This document shows positions 33,657-42,769 of a stretch of 64,000 nucleotides of DNA, piece after piece. This DNA is from Methylicorpusculum oleiharenae (GTDB lineage: Bacteria > Pseudomonadota > Gammaproteobacteria > Methylococcales > Methylomonadaceae), in contig NZ_WUTY02000001.1 of assembly GCF_009828925.2 (NCBI RefSeq), positions 3,936,492-4,000,491 on the forward strand. Direction: 5' to 3'. The translations under genes were made by a program, and so were the position numbers. Within the stretch, counting starts at the first letter, position 1, and each line of letters begins with the position of its first letter. The notes beneath the pieces were generated by a model. The model saw only the letters and a program-made list of their open reading frames with translations, did no database searches and was not told the origin of the DNA.

Positions 33657-34625
33657 TTATTCGGCGGCCTGGAACGCTTCCCAGGTCGAATCAGGGTTGT
33701 ACTCATTTATCTTTTCGACGATTGCAGCAGTTTTAGGTCCCAAGTCTTTCTGGTAAATCTTGCCCTGGTGATTGACCACAAAAGTCATGATGCCGGAGGA
33801 GCCATACTGAGCGGGAAAAGCCACTAGACCGAAACCGGCAATCATGTTCTTGTTGATGATATAGTCATATTTGCCACCGGGTGCATTCCGGCCCTGCCGT
33901 GTCAGTATCCGATAGTAATAGCCATGGTAAGGAGAAGGCTTTTCGGCTCCGGATTTGGCCTTGTAACCCACGGCCCTTGCTTCGGCAATTAGCGGTCCAA
34001 GCGGACTTTGGGGCTGCCCTTCTTCCACTTCCCAAAACAGACCGTCAAATTTGCCTGGCTCGCTATGCAATTTTTGCGCATATTCCGATACATCATCATC
34101 GTCTCTGTCTGCATTGGCGTATTCAAACTGAGCTTCTATATAGCCTTTAATGGCGCCGATTGTACTGAGTTCGTTACGCCCAATACGCCGATTGAGAATT
34201 TCCTGACGGCCCTGTTCGGCATCAAACAACCAGTTATCTCCTTTTTTGACAATCGGAATGGGAAAAGGCCAGTCTGTATTGCCTAAGTGGATGATCGCTT
34301 TGTCTTCCCCTATCAACTCAATCCCCATTTTTTCCTGTCCCAAGGCAACAAAATTCAAACGGTTGTTTTTGTCCTCTACCTCATCTCCGGATGATAGAAG
34401 TTCTGCTTCATCACTTCCGAACAAAGCGATAAGCTGATCAGTGCCCTCACCACTGACGGCTTCCAGTAAAGCCTTGGCCGCATCATCGGGATTCTGGAAG
34501 CCTTTAGCTTCTATGCTCTTGGCTTCGGCCGGAACAGCCGCAGCGGCTGGCGGAGGTGCTGCATTTGCGAACAAAGGAGCTGAAATAAGTGCGGCCAGAA
34601 GTATGTTTTTAGTTTCGCGATACAT
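33657..34625 (-). CDS. DUF2950 exported protein
   Basis: The 322-residue protein has a signal peptide MYRETKNILLAALISAPLFA and the DUF2950 blocks: KGFQNPDDAAKALLEAV, VKKGDNWLFDAEQGRQEI, YHGYYYRILTRQGRNAPGG, and MIAGFGLVAFPAQYGSSGIM. DUF2950 genes are commonly next to DUF3300 genes, as here. GAGG 9 bases before ATG 34625 and the signal peptide favour this start over one 33 codons upstream that would overlap the DUF3300 stop. Function unknown. Confidence 0.85.
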   Translation of the reverse strand: MYRETKNILLAALISAPLFANAAPPPAAAAVPAEAKSIEAKGFQNPDDAAKALLEAVSGEGTDQLIALFGSDEAELLSSGDEVEDKNNRLNFVALGQEKMGIELIGEDKAIIHLGNTDWPFPIPIVKKGDNWLFDAEQGRQEILNRRIGRNELSTIGAIKGYIEAQFEYANADRDDDDVSEYAQKLHSEPGKFDGLFWEVEEGQPQSPLGPLIAEARAVGYKAKSGAEKPSPYHGYYYRILTRQGRNAPGGKYDYIINKNMIAGFGLVAFPAQYGSSGIMTFVVNHQGKIYQKDLGPKTAAIVEKINEYNPDSTWEAFQAAE

Positions 34626-34720
34626 TGTGGGAACCTCGGTCTTGACTGCTTGAATAAAATATAGGGGTATCTGCGTTCCAAAATCGGACGCACAATTTCC
34701 AGGATTGATGAGTTTTTCAA

Positions 34721-36640
34721 TCATCGCCGCCGGCCTCCACCGCCACCGCCACCAAGTCTGCCGCCCCCTCCACTGCTTCTAGCGCCTCCGCCAGCTCCGG
34801 AAGCACGCAGATTTCCGGAACTGGCCGCCCGGTCTCTGCTAGATGCGCCACGCTGGCTAAAGTTCTTGGTGGCACCGGCATTGCGTGGTGCTTCAAACGC
34901 ATTGGGCCTGGAAGCTTCCGAACGGCGCTGTGTCGCCATCTGTTGCTGGGTCCTCTCTCTTCCCCCAAACGATTGTGTCCGTGCTGGCATTTTTGATTGA
35001 TCGAATCGCCCTTGCGCCATCTGAGGCTGCTTATTCGTAGCAGATGTCCTTGGCCTTGCTGTTTGCCCTCCGCGCATGGCCGATTGAGCTGATTGCCGGC
35101 TGTTTGATCCCCTCTGACTTTCCAGCCGAGAAGCTTGACCTGAAGTTTTAATACCCTGCAAAGCATTGCCCCGGCTGCCCTTTGCTAGCTGTGCTTGAGT
35201 GTCACGAACCGCAGGCCTATTGTCGTTGAGTTTCGAACCAGGCTTGCCCTGAGTCCCGGGCTTTTGACCAAGTTGTTGGCGTATGTCGGCAGTGGACGGC
35301 CTTTTTTGGGCCGGTAAGGTGCCGGCGGATGGGCGTTGCCCGGCTCCGTCAAACCCTCTCGCTGTCGCCGGAAGCGTTTGGGCTGCGCCGAGTCTCTGCC
35401 CTGCTAGCGCCGGTTGCTGGATTTTCCCCAAGCGATTTTGCGTCGCCTCCGGAAAAGCCTGTCCGCGTCTATGCTGCGGGTCAGGCCTCCAGCCCGTGGG
35501 TTGTTGTGCGGGCCTTAGATTGTTCTGACTGAATTTATTGCCTCCGCCGACATTGATTTCATTGCCGGAAATATTGACGTTCTTGTTGTAATTGACATTA
35601 CCGCGGTCGCCGTAATAACCGCCACCGCCTCCATGCCAGCAATTTCCACTGTGGCATACGCTGTTGCCGTAATAATGGCTAACATGGTGATAATCATCCC
35701 AATCATCGTCATCGGCCCATTCCATTAGCCCCCAAGTCAGAAGACCGCCAACCACGGCACCCGTTGCGAAGTTAGCCCAGGAGTCATCATTCGATGAGGT
35801 TGTTGTAGCCGGTGGTGGATAATAGGCGGGGTAATAGCTGGGCGCCGGCGCAGCATTGACATTTACTACGGTTGAACCCGGATAAACAGTAGAGGTGCCT
35901 GAGGCAGGCGGTGGAGCCATCGCAGCCTGATAAACGACCTCCGGATTATATTGAGGTACGTAAATCGTATCGGACTTGGCCGGCGCGATGGTGATGATTT
36001 CTTTTTTCAATACAGCCGGAGTCACCAACGATGCATTCGACTCAGGCTTGCTGTCGTCAACTGACACCGTTTGAGCGGTTACTTTCTGTTCAGGGGTATC
36101 TTTCAGGTACCCTGAGTCCACTGCACGTTTACGCAGTGTTTGTATCACACCCATAACCTCTGAAGGTTTAGCCAGAAAGGCATCTCCAAGCTGAGTTGTC
36201 CAGTCCAGATGATCATTCATCATCTTGATAACCAACGGCACGCTGGCAAGTCGCATAATGCTGGCATCCCAATCCTTGGTGTTGAGCGTTGCAATATCCG
36301 GCTTCGTTTCAAGCCACCGGGCAGCCTGCACGACCTCCAGTGGATACGTCGAAGCCACCAGCATTTCGGCCAGCAACGGATCCGGATACAGCGCAATCGG
36401 CGCTACCAGAGATTCCAGACTGGTCATCGGCTGAAGCGGTGCCACGGGCGGCGGTTCAGTCGGCACGGGCTCGGCAGGCGGCAAGCTCTGCGTAGCAGAA
36501 GGTTGAGCGGACGGCGCTTTACTTGGCTGTTGCTCTTCCTTATTGCATCCCACGGGTAAAATGATCAGCGCCATCAGTAGTGCTCGACATAAAACAACGC
36601 GGCAATAAGAGTGATCGTTGGATGATTTTAAATGTTTCAT
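34721..36640 (-). CDS. DUF3300 lipoprotein with low-complexity tail
   Basis: The 639-residue product has lipobox PVGC (Cys32), a Pro-rich linker, and the DUF3300 domain (about 65-230): LVAPIALYPDPLLAEMLVAS, TYPLEVVQAARWLE, and IYVPQYNPEVVY. A tryptophan- and Asp/His-rich segment follows near 300-345. The last 270 residues are a Gln/Arg/Ser/Gly-rich disordered tail ending in poly-Gly and Arg. The tail could bind nucleic acid, polyphosphate or the cell wall; this is speculation. Paired with DUF2950 downstream. Confidence 0.85.
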   Translation of the reverse strand: MKHLKSSNDHSYCRVVLCRALLMALIILPVGCNKEEQQPSKAPSAQPSATQSLPPAEPVPTEPPPVAPLQPMTSLESLVAPIALYPDPLLAEMLVASTYPLEVVQAARWLETKPDIATLNTKDWDASIMRLASVPLVIKMMNDHLDWTTQLGDAFLAKPSEVMGVIQTLRKRAVDSGYLKDTPEQKVTAQTVSVDDSKPESNASLVTPAVLKKEIITIAPAKSDTIYVPQYNPEVVYQAAMAPPPASGTSTVYPGSTVVNVNAAPAPSYYPAYYPPPATTTSSNDDSWANFATGAVVGGLLTWGLMEWADDDDWDDYHHVSHYYGNSVCHSGNCWHGGGGGYYGDRGNVNYNKNVNISGNEINVGGGNKFSQNNLRPAQQPTGWRPDPQHRRGQAFPEATQNRLGKIQQPALAGQRLGAAQTLPATARGFDGAGQRPSAGTLPAQKRPSTADIRQQLGQKPGTQGKPGSKLNDNRPAVRDTQAQLAKGSRGNALQGIKTSGQASRLESQRGSNSRQSAQSAMRGGQTARPRTSATNKQPQMAQGRFDQSKMPARTQSFGGRERTQQQMATQRRSEASRPNAFEAPRNAGATKNFSQRGASSRDRAASSGNLRASGAGGGARSSGGGGRLGGGGGGGRRR

Positions 36641-36672
36641 TACTCTTCTCTCAAAAAGGCATTCCCGGAAAT

Positions 36673-36822
36673 CTATTCTGCCGGTTTCAGCAGCCTGCCG
36701 GTTTTAATATTTTCGTCTTGACCGATAGCGTGTTTCAGTTCGTCTTCACTTAAAGTTTCAAGCAATAACAAGCCGTCACGAAGTATTTCACTTTTTTTGC
36801 CTGAATGGCAATATCCAGACAT
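36673..36822 (-). CDS. Small 49-residue ORF, possible gene remnant
   Basis: An ORF with an ATG at 36820-36822 encodes a peptide with SEILRDGLLLLETLSEDELK and DENIKTGRLLKPAE. The second part reads like the C-terminus of a larger helical protein; the first ten residues look unrelated, as if joined by a frameshift. It is 32 bp before the DUF3300 start. It may be a relic. Nothing else is seen in 36823-37093 apart from the hairpin noted at 37029-37068. Confidence 0.3.
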   Translation of the reverse strand: MSGYCHSGKKSEILRDGLLLLETLSEDELKHAIGQDENIKTGRLLKPAE

Positions 36823-37028
36823 CTAGTCTTAAGCTCAGAGATTTTCAGGTATTCTTGATTTGGGGCCGGAATGATGGCTTGGAGGTAGCTCTAAAATTGA
36901 TCAAAACTTCGACATGGTTTAGACATCAGCAGAAATCAAGCCAATTTAAATACACTCAAACTCAAAGTGATAAATTATCAATTAACAATAACTTACCATT
37001 AAACCAATGAAATATTTGTTGATAAGTT

Positions 37029-37068
37029 CGGGAACAAAGCCCACGAAATATCGTGGTTTACCCGAAAT
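37029..37068. other. Nested hairpin with CCACGA-AATA-TCGTGG core, copy 2
   Basis: Core at 37041-37056, outer stem TTCGGG / CCCGAA at 37027-37032 and 37061-37066. Same core and TTTA(C/T)CCGAAA context as copy 1. It lies about 40 bp past the stop of the sigma-54 regulator. Confidence 0.5.
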
Positions 37069-37093
37069 CTCACTTCCGATCAAGAAGATGACT

Positions 37094-39082
37094 TTATGAT
37101 GAAGAGGGCCGCCGGATTCCTAACTTGCTCATCCGGCTTTCAAGTGTGCTGGGCTTGAGTCCAAGTGTTGTGGCCGCCCCTCCTATACCTCGCACTCGCC
37201 AGCCGCAGGCTTCCAAAACGTGAAGAATATGCTTGCGTTCGATCTCCTTCAGAGAGTCTTGATGGGAGTTAGCAGGCATCGTTGACGCGGATGTGCTGAC
37301 CGGCAGGGCGATTTTGAGTACAGGCCCTTTGGCAAGAATCACCGCGCGTTCGATCACATTGCGCAATTCCCGAATATTACCCGGCCAATCATAACCACAG
37401 AGCATTTGCAAACTGGTTTTGTCGACGCTATCAATGGATTTGTCCATGATCCTGGCAAACTCCTCTATGAACGACTCTACCAGCTTGGGAATATCTTCCC
37501 GTCTGTCGCGCAGTGGCGGAACCTGAATCGGAAAAACATTCAGCCGATAATAAAGATCCTCTCGGAAGCGGCCCTCGGCCACTTCTTGAGACAGGTTACG
37601 GTTAGTAGCAGCAATGACCCGTACATCCACATTGATCGGCTTGGGATTGCCCAAGCGTTCAATCTGCTTTTCCTGTAAGACCCGCAGCAGCTTCACCTGA
37701 GCATCCAAAGGTAACTCTCCCACTTCATCGAGAAACAAGGTTGAATGGTTGGCCAATTCAAACCGGCCGATTTGCTTGGCAAGCGCCCCGGTGTAAGCCC
37801 CTTTTTCCCGGCCGAATAGCTCGCTTTCTATCAATGCCAAAGGAATGGCCGCACAGTTCACGCGGATCATCGATCTGTTTTTCCGGGGGCTCGCTTCGTG
37901 AATAGCGGTTGCCAACAATTCTTTGCCGGTACCCGTTTCACCCATAATTAGCACCGTAGCCGGTGTCGGAGCGACTTGCTGGACCTGTGACAAAATAGAC
38001 TGCATTGCCGCGCTGCCTTTTACGACTTGAGTCCCTTTGCGCTCTGATATTTCGCGGCGCAGGTAAATATTCTCCTGATGAAATTGGTCTTTAAGTTGGC
38101 GAATTTCCTCGAAGGCCGTTTTGAGTTCATCGTTGGCGCGTTCAAGCTCAATCTTGGTCCGGCGAACATCGGTTATATTCAGGCTGGCTCCCATCATGCG
38201 TTCAGGGAGACCGGTATCGCCGAGCTGTAATTTACCGGTAGCGCAAACCCAATATTCAGTACCATCGGAATGCACAACCCGGTATTCTTCCCGAAAATGA
38301 CTGACTTCTTGAAAGGCTTTTTGAACGCCCACCTTAACTCGCTCACAATCCTCGGCGTGAATACAGGCTAAAAACCGTTGCAAATCCAGCTTTTCCTCAT
38401 TCGGTACGCCGTAAATCGCTCGCGCCCTGTCGGTCGCCCAGATGGTATCCTGAGGAATATTCCAAACCCAAAGACCTATGTCAGCCGATTCAGCCGCCAG
38501 TCTCATCTGCTCTTCTTTCCATTGAAGCTCTTTCATGTTTCTCTTGCGTTCCAGGACATTGGCATAAACATCGGCGATAAGACCCAGACCCTGTATCACA
38601 TGCTCCGGCCATTGCCGCGGGCGAACAGATCCGAAGCCAATGCCCCCGGACAACGCTCCGCCGACGATAAACGGAAAAACCAAAGCGGCTCTGGTCCCGT
38701 AGCGAAGAAAACCTTCCCTGTCTGTCGATGCCTCCTGAGGCAAAGCATCGACATCATGCATGATAAAGGGTTTGCCGGCCAGCAGCGTTCTTGTCAGAAA
38801 GGGTCCTTCAGATAGCAGAGAATCGGCTTGCCAAGCCTTCTTACAAGGTTTTGCGAATTGATATCGGGAGTAAAAATCTTGGCCATCGCCGGTTATTAAT
38901 CCCAGCACGATACTGTCCAAATCCAGATTTTCGGCAATACGCTGTAAGCTTTCCTGTATTTCCTGATCGATCCTATCTGCTGAAACATGGACAAAACCGG
39001 CTGAAAGCTCAGCTAACAAAGACTGAAATTGTAAATGCTGTTCCAGTTGAATTAATGCCTGATGGTTATCGTGATTGTCCAT
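37094..39082 (-). CDS. Sigma-54-dependent regulator with GAF and PAS sensors
   Basis: About 662 residues: GAF domain (20-185), PAS domain with PAC end (195-310), a coiled linker, the AAA+ domain with Walker A GETGTGKE (about 381), the sigma-54 contact loop as GAYTGA (about 428; the common form is GAFTGA) and Walker B LFLDEVGE, and a C-terminal helix-turn-helix ending GLKPSTLESRMSKLGIRR. It opens promoters bound by sigma-54 RNA polymerase in response to a signal sensed by GAF/PAS. ATG 39082 is preferred to an upstream TTG. It heads the same-strand envelope gene series. Confidence 0.9.
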   Translation of the reverse strand: MDNHDNHQALIQLEQHLQFQSLLAELSAGFVHVSADRIDQEIQESLQRIAENLDLDSIVLGLITGDGQDFYSRYQFAKPCKKAWQADSLLSEGPFLTRTLLAGKPFIMHDVDALPQEASTDREGFLRYGTRAALVFPFIVGGALSGGIGFGSVRPRQWPEHVIQGLGLIADVYANVLERKRNMKELQWKEEQMRLAAESADIGLWVWNIPQDTIWATDRARAIYGVPNEEKLDLQRFLACIHAEDCERVKVGVQKAFQEVSHFREEYRVVHSDGTEYWVCATGKLQLGDTGLPERMMGASLNITDVRRTKIELERANDELKTAFEEIRQLKDQFHQENIYLRREISERKGTQVVKGSAAMQSILSQVQQVAPTPATVLIMGETGTGKELLATAIHEASPRKNRSMIRVNCAAIPLALIESELFGREKGAYTGALAKQIGRFELANHSTLFLDEVGELPLDAQVKLLRVLQEKQIERLGNPKPINVDVRVIAATNRNLSQEVAEGRFREDLYYRLNVFPIQVPPLRDRREDIPKLVESFIEEFARIMDKSIDSVDKTSLQMLCGYDWPGNIRELRNVIERAVILAKGPVLKIALPVSTSASTMPANSHQDSLKEIERKHILHVLEACGWRVRGIGGAATTLGLKPSTLESRMSKLGIRRPSSS

Positions 39083-39110
39083 AAAAAAGTTCAATTTTGT
39101 AATTATTCAG

Positions 39111-39203
39111 CGCAGGTTGGGTAGCCAGCTTTTCGCAACCCAACAATTCAGGCCATGTGACCTTGAAACGTTGGATTGGCTCTCGCTAACCGCAAACTAC
39201 ACC
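39111..39203. repeat. Dispersed repeat, family 2, copy 2
   Basis: It begins CGCAGGTTGGGT and follows the order of copy 1, with TTCGCAACCCAACAAT, CCTTGAAACGTTGGATTGGC and a degraded right end. It abuts the C-terminal end of the glycogen phosphorylase relic. Confidence 0.65.
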
Positions 39204-39819
39204 GTGCATGACCTGTGTTTACCTGAGAGGCCACATAATCGGCCAGCACCTGAAAAGGATCATGCCGGCACAGATTATCCAGTAAAGGACGGAACACATG
39301 GGTGTCGCCATGAGAAAAATGCCCCGAAGCAATAAGATGAATAATCTCCGACAACTGAGGGTTTTTTTCGATATTGGCCGATGGATTATAGCCTTCGCGC
39401 TGGATTCGACCGACCTCTTTCTCCGTTAAGCCAAACAGAAAGAAATCCTCCGCGCCAACTCCTTCCCTGATCTCGATCATTCTCGCCATTGAGCGTACCG
39501 AGATAGTCAACGCACCATTCTGCGTGAATTTCATTTTACCGATGCCTGATGCTTATTTGCCAGCCTCGGTTCGGGTTATCCAGGTGTCGCCCATTGAGCG
39601 TGTAGATAAATCGCTTAGCCTGGGGTTAGATAGCACAATGATCAGGTCATCAAGATATTTAGCGAGTTCTGCAACCGCAACGCGCACTTCCTGTTCGATA
39701 CCGAGATTGACGAGACTGCTGCCCAATTGTGATCCCATCAGAAATTCGGCTGAAAAATTACAAGCCACTTTAATTACATCTTCCTCAAGAAGTTTCCAAG
39801 TTTGAATAGGGACATCCAA
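39148..39819 (-). pseudogene. glgP: Glycogen phosphorylase relic with a large internal deletion
   Basis: The N-side part (39553-39819) has IQTWKLLEEDV and SAEFLMGSQLGSSLVNLGIE, then LDDLI. After a short unrelated stretch it goes straight to EAGK, a TAA in place of the Glu codon, then ASGIGKMKFTQNGAL, IEIREGVGAEDFFLFGL, GYNPSANIEKNPQLSEIIHL and LLDNLCRHDPFQVLADY. Real enzymes have about 800 residues with some 500 between these parts. There is a further frameshift near IGTLDGAN. The relic runs from family 3 copy C on one side to family 2 copy 2 on the other. Confidence 0.85.
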
Positions 39820-39822
39820 GCT

Positions 39823-40016
39823 TGTTAGGGAACTGTATTTGCATTAATAGTTGCCGTCGTTTCGGTAGGAATTACCGGAACCCAGAAGCCATGGATGGCA
39901 AAGACTGTAGCACGTCCTTGTGCACTGGATTCGCTTACGCGGTCTATCGGCTCAGGTAATCCCTGCAGCCCAAGCCTAATGGCACAGTCCGTTTTTGAAA
40001 TTATTGGGAAACTTCA
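39823..40016. repeat. Dispersed repeat, family 3, copy C
   Basis: It contains TTAATAGTTGCCGTCGTT, GAAGCCATGGATGGCAAAG, GTAGCACGTCCTTGTGCACT and TTCGCTTACGCGGTCTA, as copy A does in reverse orientation. It ends with GGGAAACTTCAG, the mirror of the family start. Nothing else is recognised before the SulP gene. Confidence 0.7.
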
Positions 40017-40143
40017 GCTCAAAATAACAGAGGATCGCCTTAAAAGCTTAAAATGGATTGTCATTGAACCGGGCATCAAAGGGCTGCATAATCCCGCTCA
40101 ACAATAGCCATCTGATTTAGCGTTGTAACTGGAGACAATACGC

Positions 40144-41808
40144 ATGAACCTTCATACGAATACACCGGAGGCAAGCCAGTCCATTCGCTTCGATGTGGTA
40201 GCGGGCCTCACCGCCGCCGCAGTGATTCTTCCCAAGGCAATGGCCTATGCAACTGTAGCAGGCTTGCCCGTTGCAGCGGGGCTTTATACCGCTTTTATCC
40301 CAATGATTATCTATGCGCTGATGGGTTCATCAAGAGTACTCAGCGTCAGTTCCACCACCACCCTGGGTATTCTGACCGGAACACAACTGATGATGGCAGT
40401 GCCGGACGGCGATCCAGGGAAATTGATCACTGCCGCGGCCACACTGACGGTTTTGGTGGGCATCTTGCTGATAGTCGCGTCGCTGCTGCGCCTGGGATTT
40501 GTAGCCAACTTTATTTCCACTCCGGTACTGACCGGTTTCAAGGCCGGGATAGGCCTGGTAATTGTATTTGACCAGTTGCCAAAACTGCTGGGCATTCATA
40601 TTACAAAACAAGGCTTCTTTCGCGATCTGTTCAGTATTGTGCATCTTCTGCCGGAAACGTCACTGATCACAGTGGCCGTGGCCGCAGCAACGCTGCTGGT
40701 GCTGATTGGCATGGACCTTCGCTGGCCGCATTCACCGGCACCTCTGGTCGCAGCCGGAGGCGCGATAGCCGCCTCATGGTTCTTCGGCCTGCCGGAACAG
40801 GGCGTCTCGACGGTAGGCATAATTCCGCAAGGACTCCCGTCACTGACGTTGCCGGACCTTGGGCTGATCGAACAGATGCTGCCGGGCGCGCTGGGGATCG
40901 CATTGATGAGCTTTACCGAGTCGATCGCAGCAGCGCGTGCCTTTACCGCCAGCGCAGATCCTCCAATAAATGCAAATCGAGAGTTACTTGCCCTGGGTGC
41001 GGCTAATCTGGGTGGGGCTTTATCAGGTGCGATGCCTGCCGGAGGCGGCACCTCACAAACAGCTGTTGTGCGAGCTGCCGGAGGTCAATCGCAAAAAACC
41101 TCACTGGTTACTGCAGCTACTGCAGCGGCAACCATGCTGCTGATTGCGCCGTTGATTGGTTTACTGCCCCACGCAACGCTTGCTGCCGTCGTTATCGTCT
41201 ATTCGGCGGGACTGATCCAGCCTGTGGAATTCATCAATATACTCAAGGTTCGCACGATGGAGTTTCGCTGGGCTGTCGTGGCTTGTCTCGGCGTTTTAAT
41301 TTTTGGCACTCTGCAGGGAATCGTTGTCGCCATCATTTTGTCAGTTATCGGATTAGCCGGTCAGGCGGCCCATCCTCACATCTACGTCATCGGACGAAAG
41401 CGAGGAACATCGGTGCTTCGGCCGCTGTCGCCCGAACACCCCGACGATGAAACCTTCGACGGTCTGTTGATCGTGCGTCCCGAAGGACGGCTTTTTTTCG
41501 TAAATGCGCAGTTGATTGCTGATCAGATCCGGTCTCTGGTCGAGCAACATAAACCGTATGTATTGGTGCTGGATATGAGCCGTGTTCAGGACATCGAATA
41601 TTCGGCGTTGCAGATGCTGATAGAACGCGAAAAACGGGCAACTGAAAACGGTGCTACGCTCTGGCTGACAGGGCTTAACCCCAGTGTACTTGAAGTTGTT
41701 CGACGTTCCGGATTGGCCGATCGCCTGGGCCGTGAACGCATGATGTTCAATGCGAGCACCGCCATAGAACGCTACCAGATGCGGCAATCAGTAAAATCTG
41801 ATGCGTAA
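40144..41808 (+). CDS. SulP-family anion transporter with STAS domain
   Basis: SulP (SLC26) proteins carry sulfate, bicarbonate or other anions. The 554-residue product has about 12-14 membrane helices, beginning DVVAGLTAAAVILPKAMAYA, and a C-terminal STAS domain (about 430-545) with IVRPEGRLFFVNAQ and VLVLDMSRVQDIEYSALQML. Substrate cannot be told; the companion bicA/carbonic anhydrase or sulfur genes are absent. GGAG before the ATG supports the start. It converges with the exopolysaccharide locus. Confidence 0.9.
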   Translation: MNLHTNTPEASQSIRFDVVAGLTAAAVILPKAMAYATVAGLPVAAGLYTAFIPMIIYALMGSSRVLSVSSTTTLGILTGTQLMMAVPDGDPGKLITAAATLTVLVGILLIVASLLRLGFVANFISTPVLTGFKAGIGLVIVFDQLPKLLGIHITKQGFFRDLFSIVHLLPETSLITVAVAAATLLVLIGMDLRWPHSPAPLVAAGGAIAASWFFGLPEQGVSTVGIIPQGLPSLTLPDLGLIEQMLPGALGIALMSFTESIAAARAFTASADPPINANRELLALGAANLGGALSGAMPAGGGTSQTAVVRAAGGQSQKTSLVTAATAAATMLLIAPLIGLLPHATLAAVVIVYSAGLIQPVEFINILKVRTMEFRWAVVACLGVLIFGTLQGIVVAIILSVIGLAGQAAHPHIYVIGRKRGTSVLRPLSPEHPDDETFDGLLIVRPEGRLFFVNAQLIADQIRSLVEQHKPYVLVLDMSRVQDIEYSALQMLIEREKRATENGATLWLTGLNPSVLEVVRRSGLADRLGRERMMFNASTAIERYQMRQSVKSDA

Positions 41809-41845
41809 TTAACAAGCGGTTTTTGACCGGTAAATTTAAGATCTG

Positions 41846-42769
41846 TTACGACAAGTTGCCTAGCCAATAGGCTTTATGCAGGCTAAAGCAGCTGCGAAGG
41901 GATTGCGGTATTGATGAATGGAGCGCGCCCAATTTAAATCCCAGCCATTTCAAGCCTGTCCTAAAAAAAGCAGAAGGAATCAGCCAGGGTGCCTGCCTGA
42001 TCAGGTAACGGGTTTCCGAAAGCACGTACCGCAAACCTTCACCGGAAGCACCGCCAAATGTCTGCTGCAACCATGAACTACGGGCATGGAAAACGCCTAT
42101 ATCAAAATACCGCTTAAATTCGTCCCAAAAACGGTAATCGTGAGAGTGGAATACTTGAGCATCCGCACAATAGGCTATCTTCCAACCTGAAGTCAGCATT
42201 TTTCCGGCAACAAAGGTGTCTTCATTCATGATCGTATCAACGGGAAATCCGCCAGCCATCATCAGTGCGTTTAGCCGGTAGGCGGCAAATGAATTGGATA
42301 TAAAAACAGTTTTTAATCCGTACTTTTTTTTATCATCCATACTTCTCAGCTGACTTTCAGGCGGATAGTTGAAAAACCGGGCGTGAGCGGCAATGGGGCC
42401 TGCGTTCTGGTGCGGAAGCTGGCGTCCATAGGCTGCTCCGACACGGTCATCATCGAATGCAGCCAACAACCGGTCAATGGCCTCGGGACTGGCTAATAGA
42501 GCATCCTGAGTCAGAAATACGATAATATCCGGATCAGGCAGCATACTGACCCCTGCTTGCCGGGTACCGCCATGGTTAAACTCGGCCTTGGCAATGATTT
42601 TTACGGCAAAACCGCGAGCAAGCGCCATGGCAACCGTATTGTCGCGCGATGATGAGTCGATCACTAGCAAGTAATCCGGCTTACGGGTCTGTTGTTCAAA
42701 AGCGATAAGCCAGGACTCCCAGAGATGGCCCGCATTAAGCGTGGGCACAATCAATCCGACCTTATTCAT
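41846..42769 (-). CDS. Glycosyltransferase family 2, rhamnosyltransferase-like
   Basis: 307 residues with the GT-A fold: LIVPTLNAGHLWESWLIAFE, the nucleotide-binding VIDSSSRDNT, and the metal-site region FLTQDALLASPEAI. NEDTFVAGKML is the likely catalytic/acceptor segment. The sequence FNHGGTRQAGV is common in rhamnosyl-transferring members. Last gene of the leftward exopolysaccharide unit; 8-bp overlap with the preceding glycosyltransferase. Confidence 0.87.
   Translation of the reverse strand: MNKVGLIVPTLNAGHLWESWLIAFEQQTRKPDYLLVIDSSSRDNTVAMALARGFAVKIIAKAEFNHGGTRQAGVSMLPDPDIIVFLTQDALLASPEAIDRLLAAFDDDRVGAAYGRQLPHQNAGPIAAHARFFNYPPESQLRSMDDKKKYGLKTVFISNSFAAYRLNALMMAGGFPVDTIMNEDTFVAGKMLTSGWKIAYCADAQVFHSHDYRFWDEFKRYFDIGVFHARSSWLQQTFGGASGEGLRYVLSETRYLIRQAPWLIPSAFFRTGLKWLGFKLGALHSSIPQSLRSCFSLHKAYWLGNLS

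Noticed and set aside
34626-34724. Longer N-terminus for the DUF2950 protein overlapping the DUF3300 stop
   Set aside because: It would put 33 residues before an excellent signal peptide, and GAGG is placed for the later ATG.
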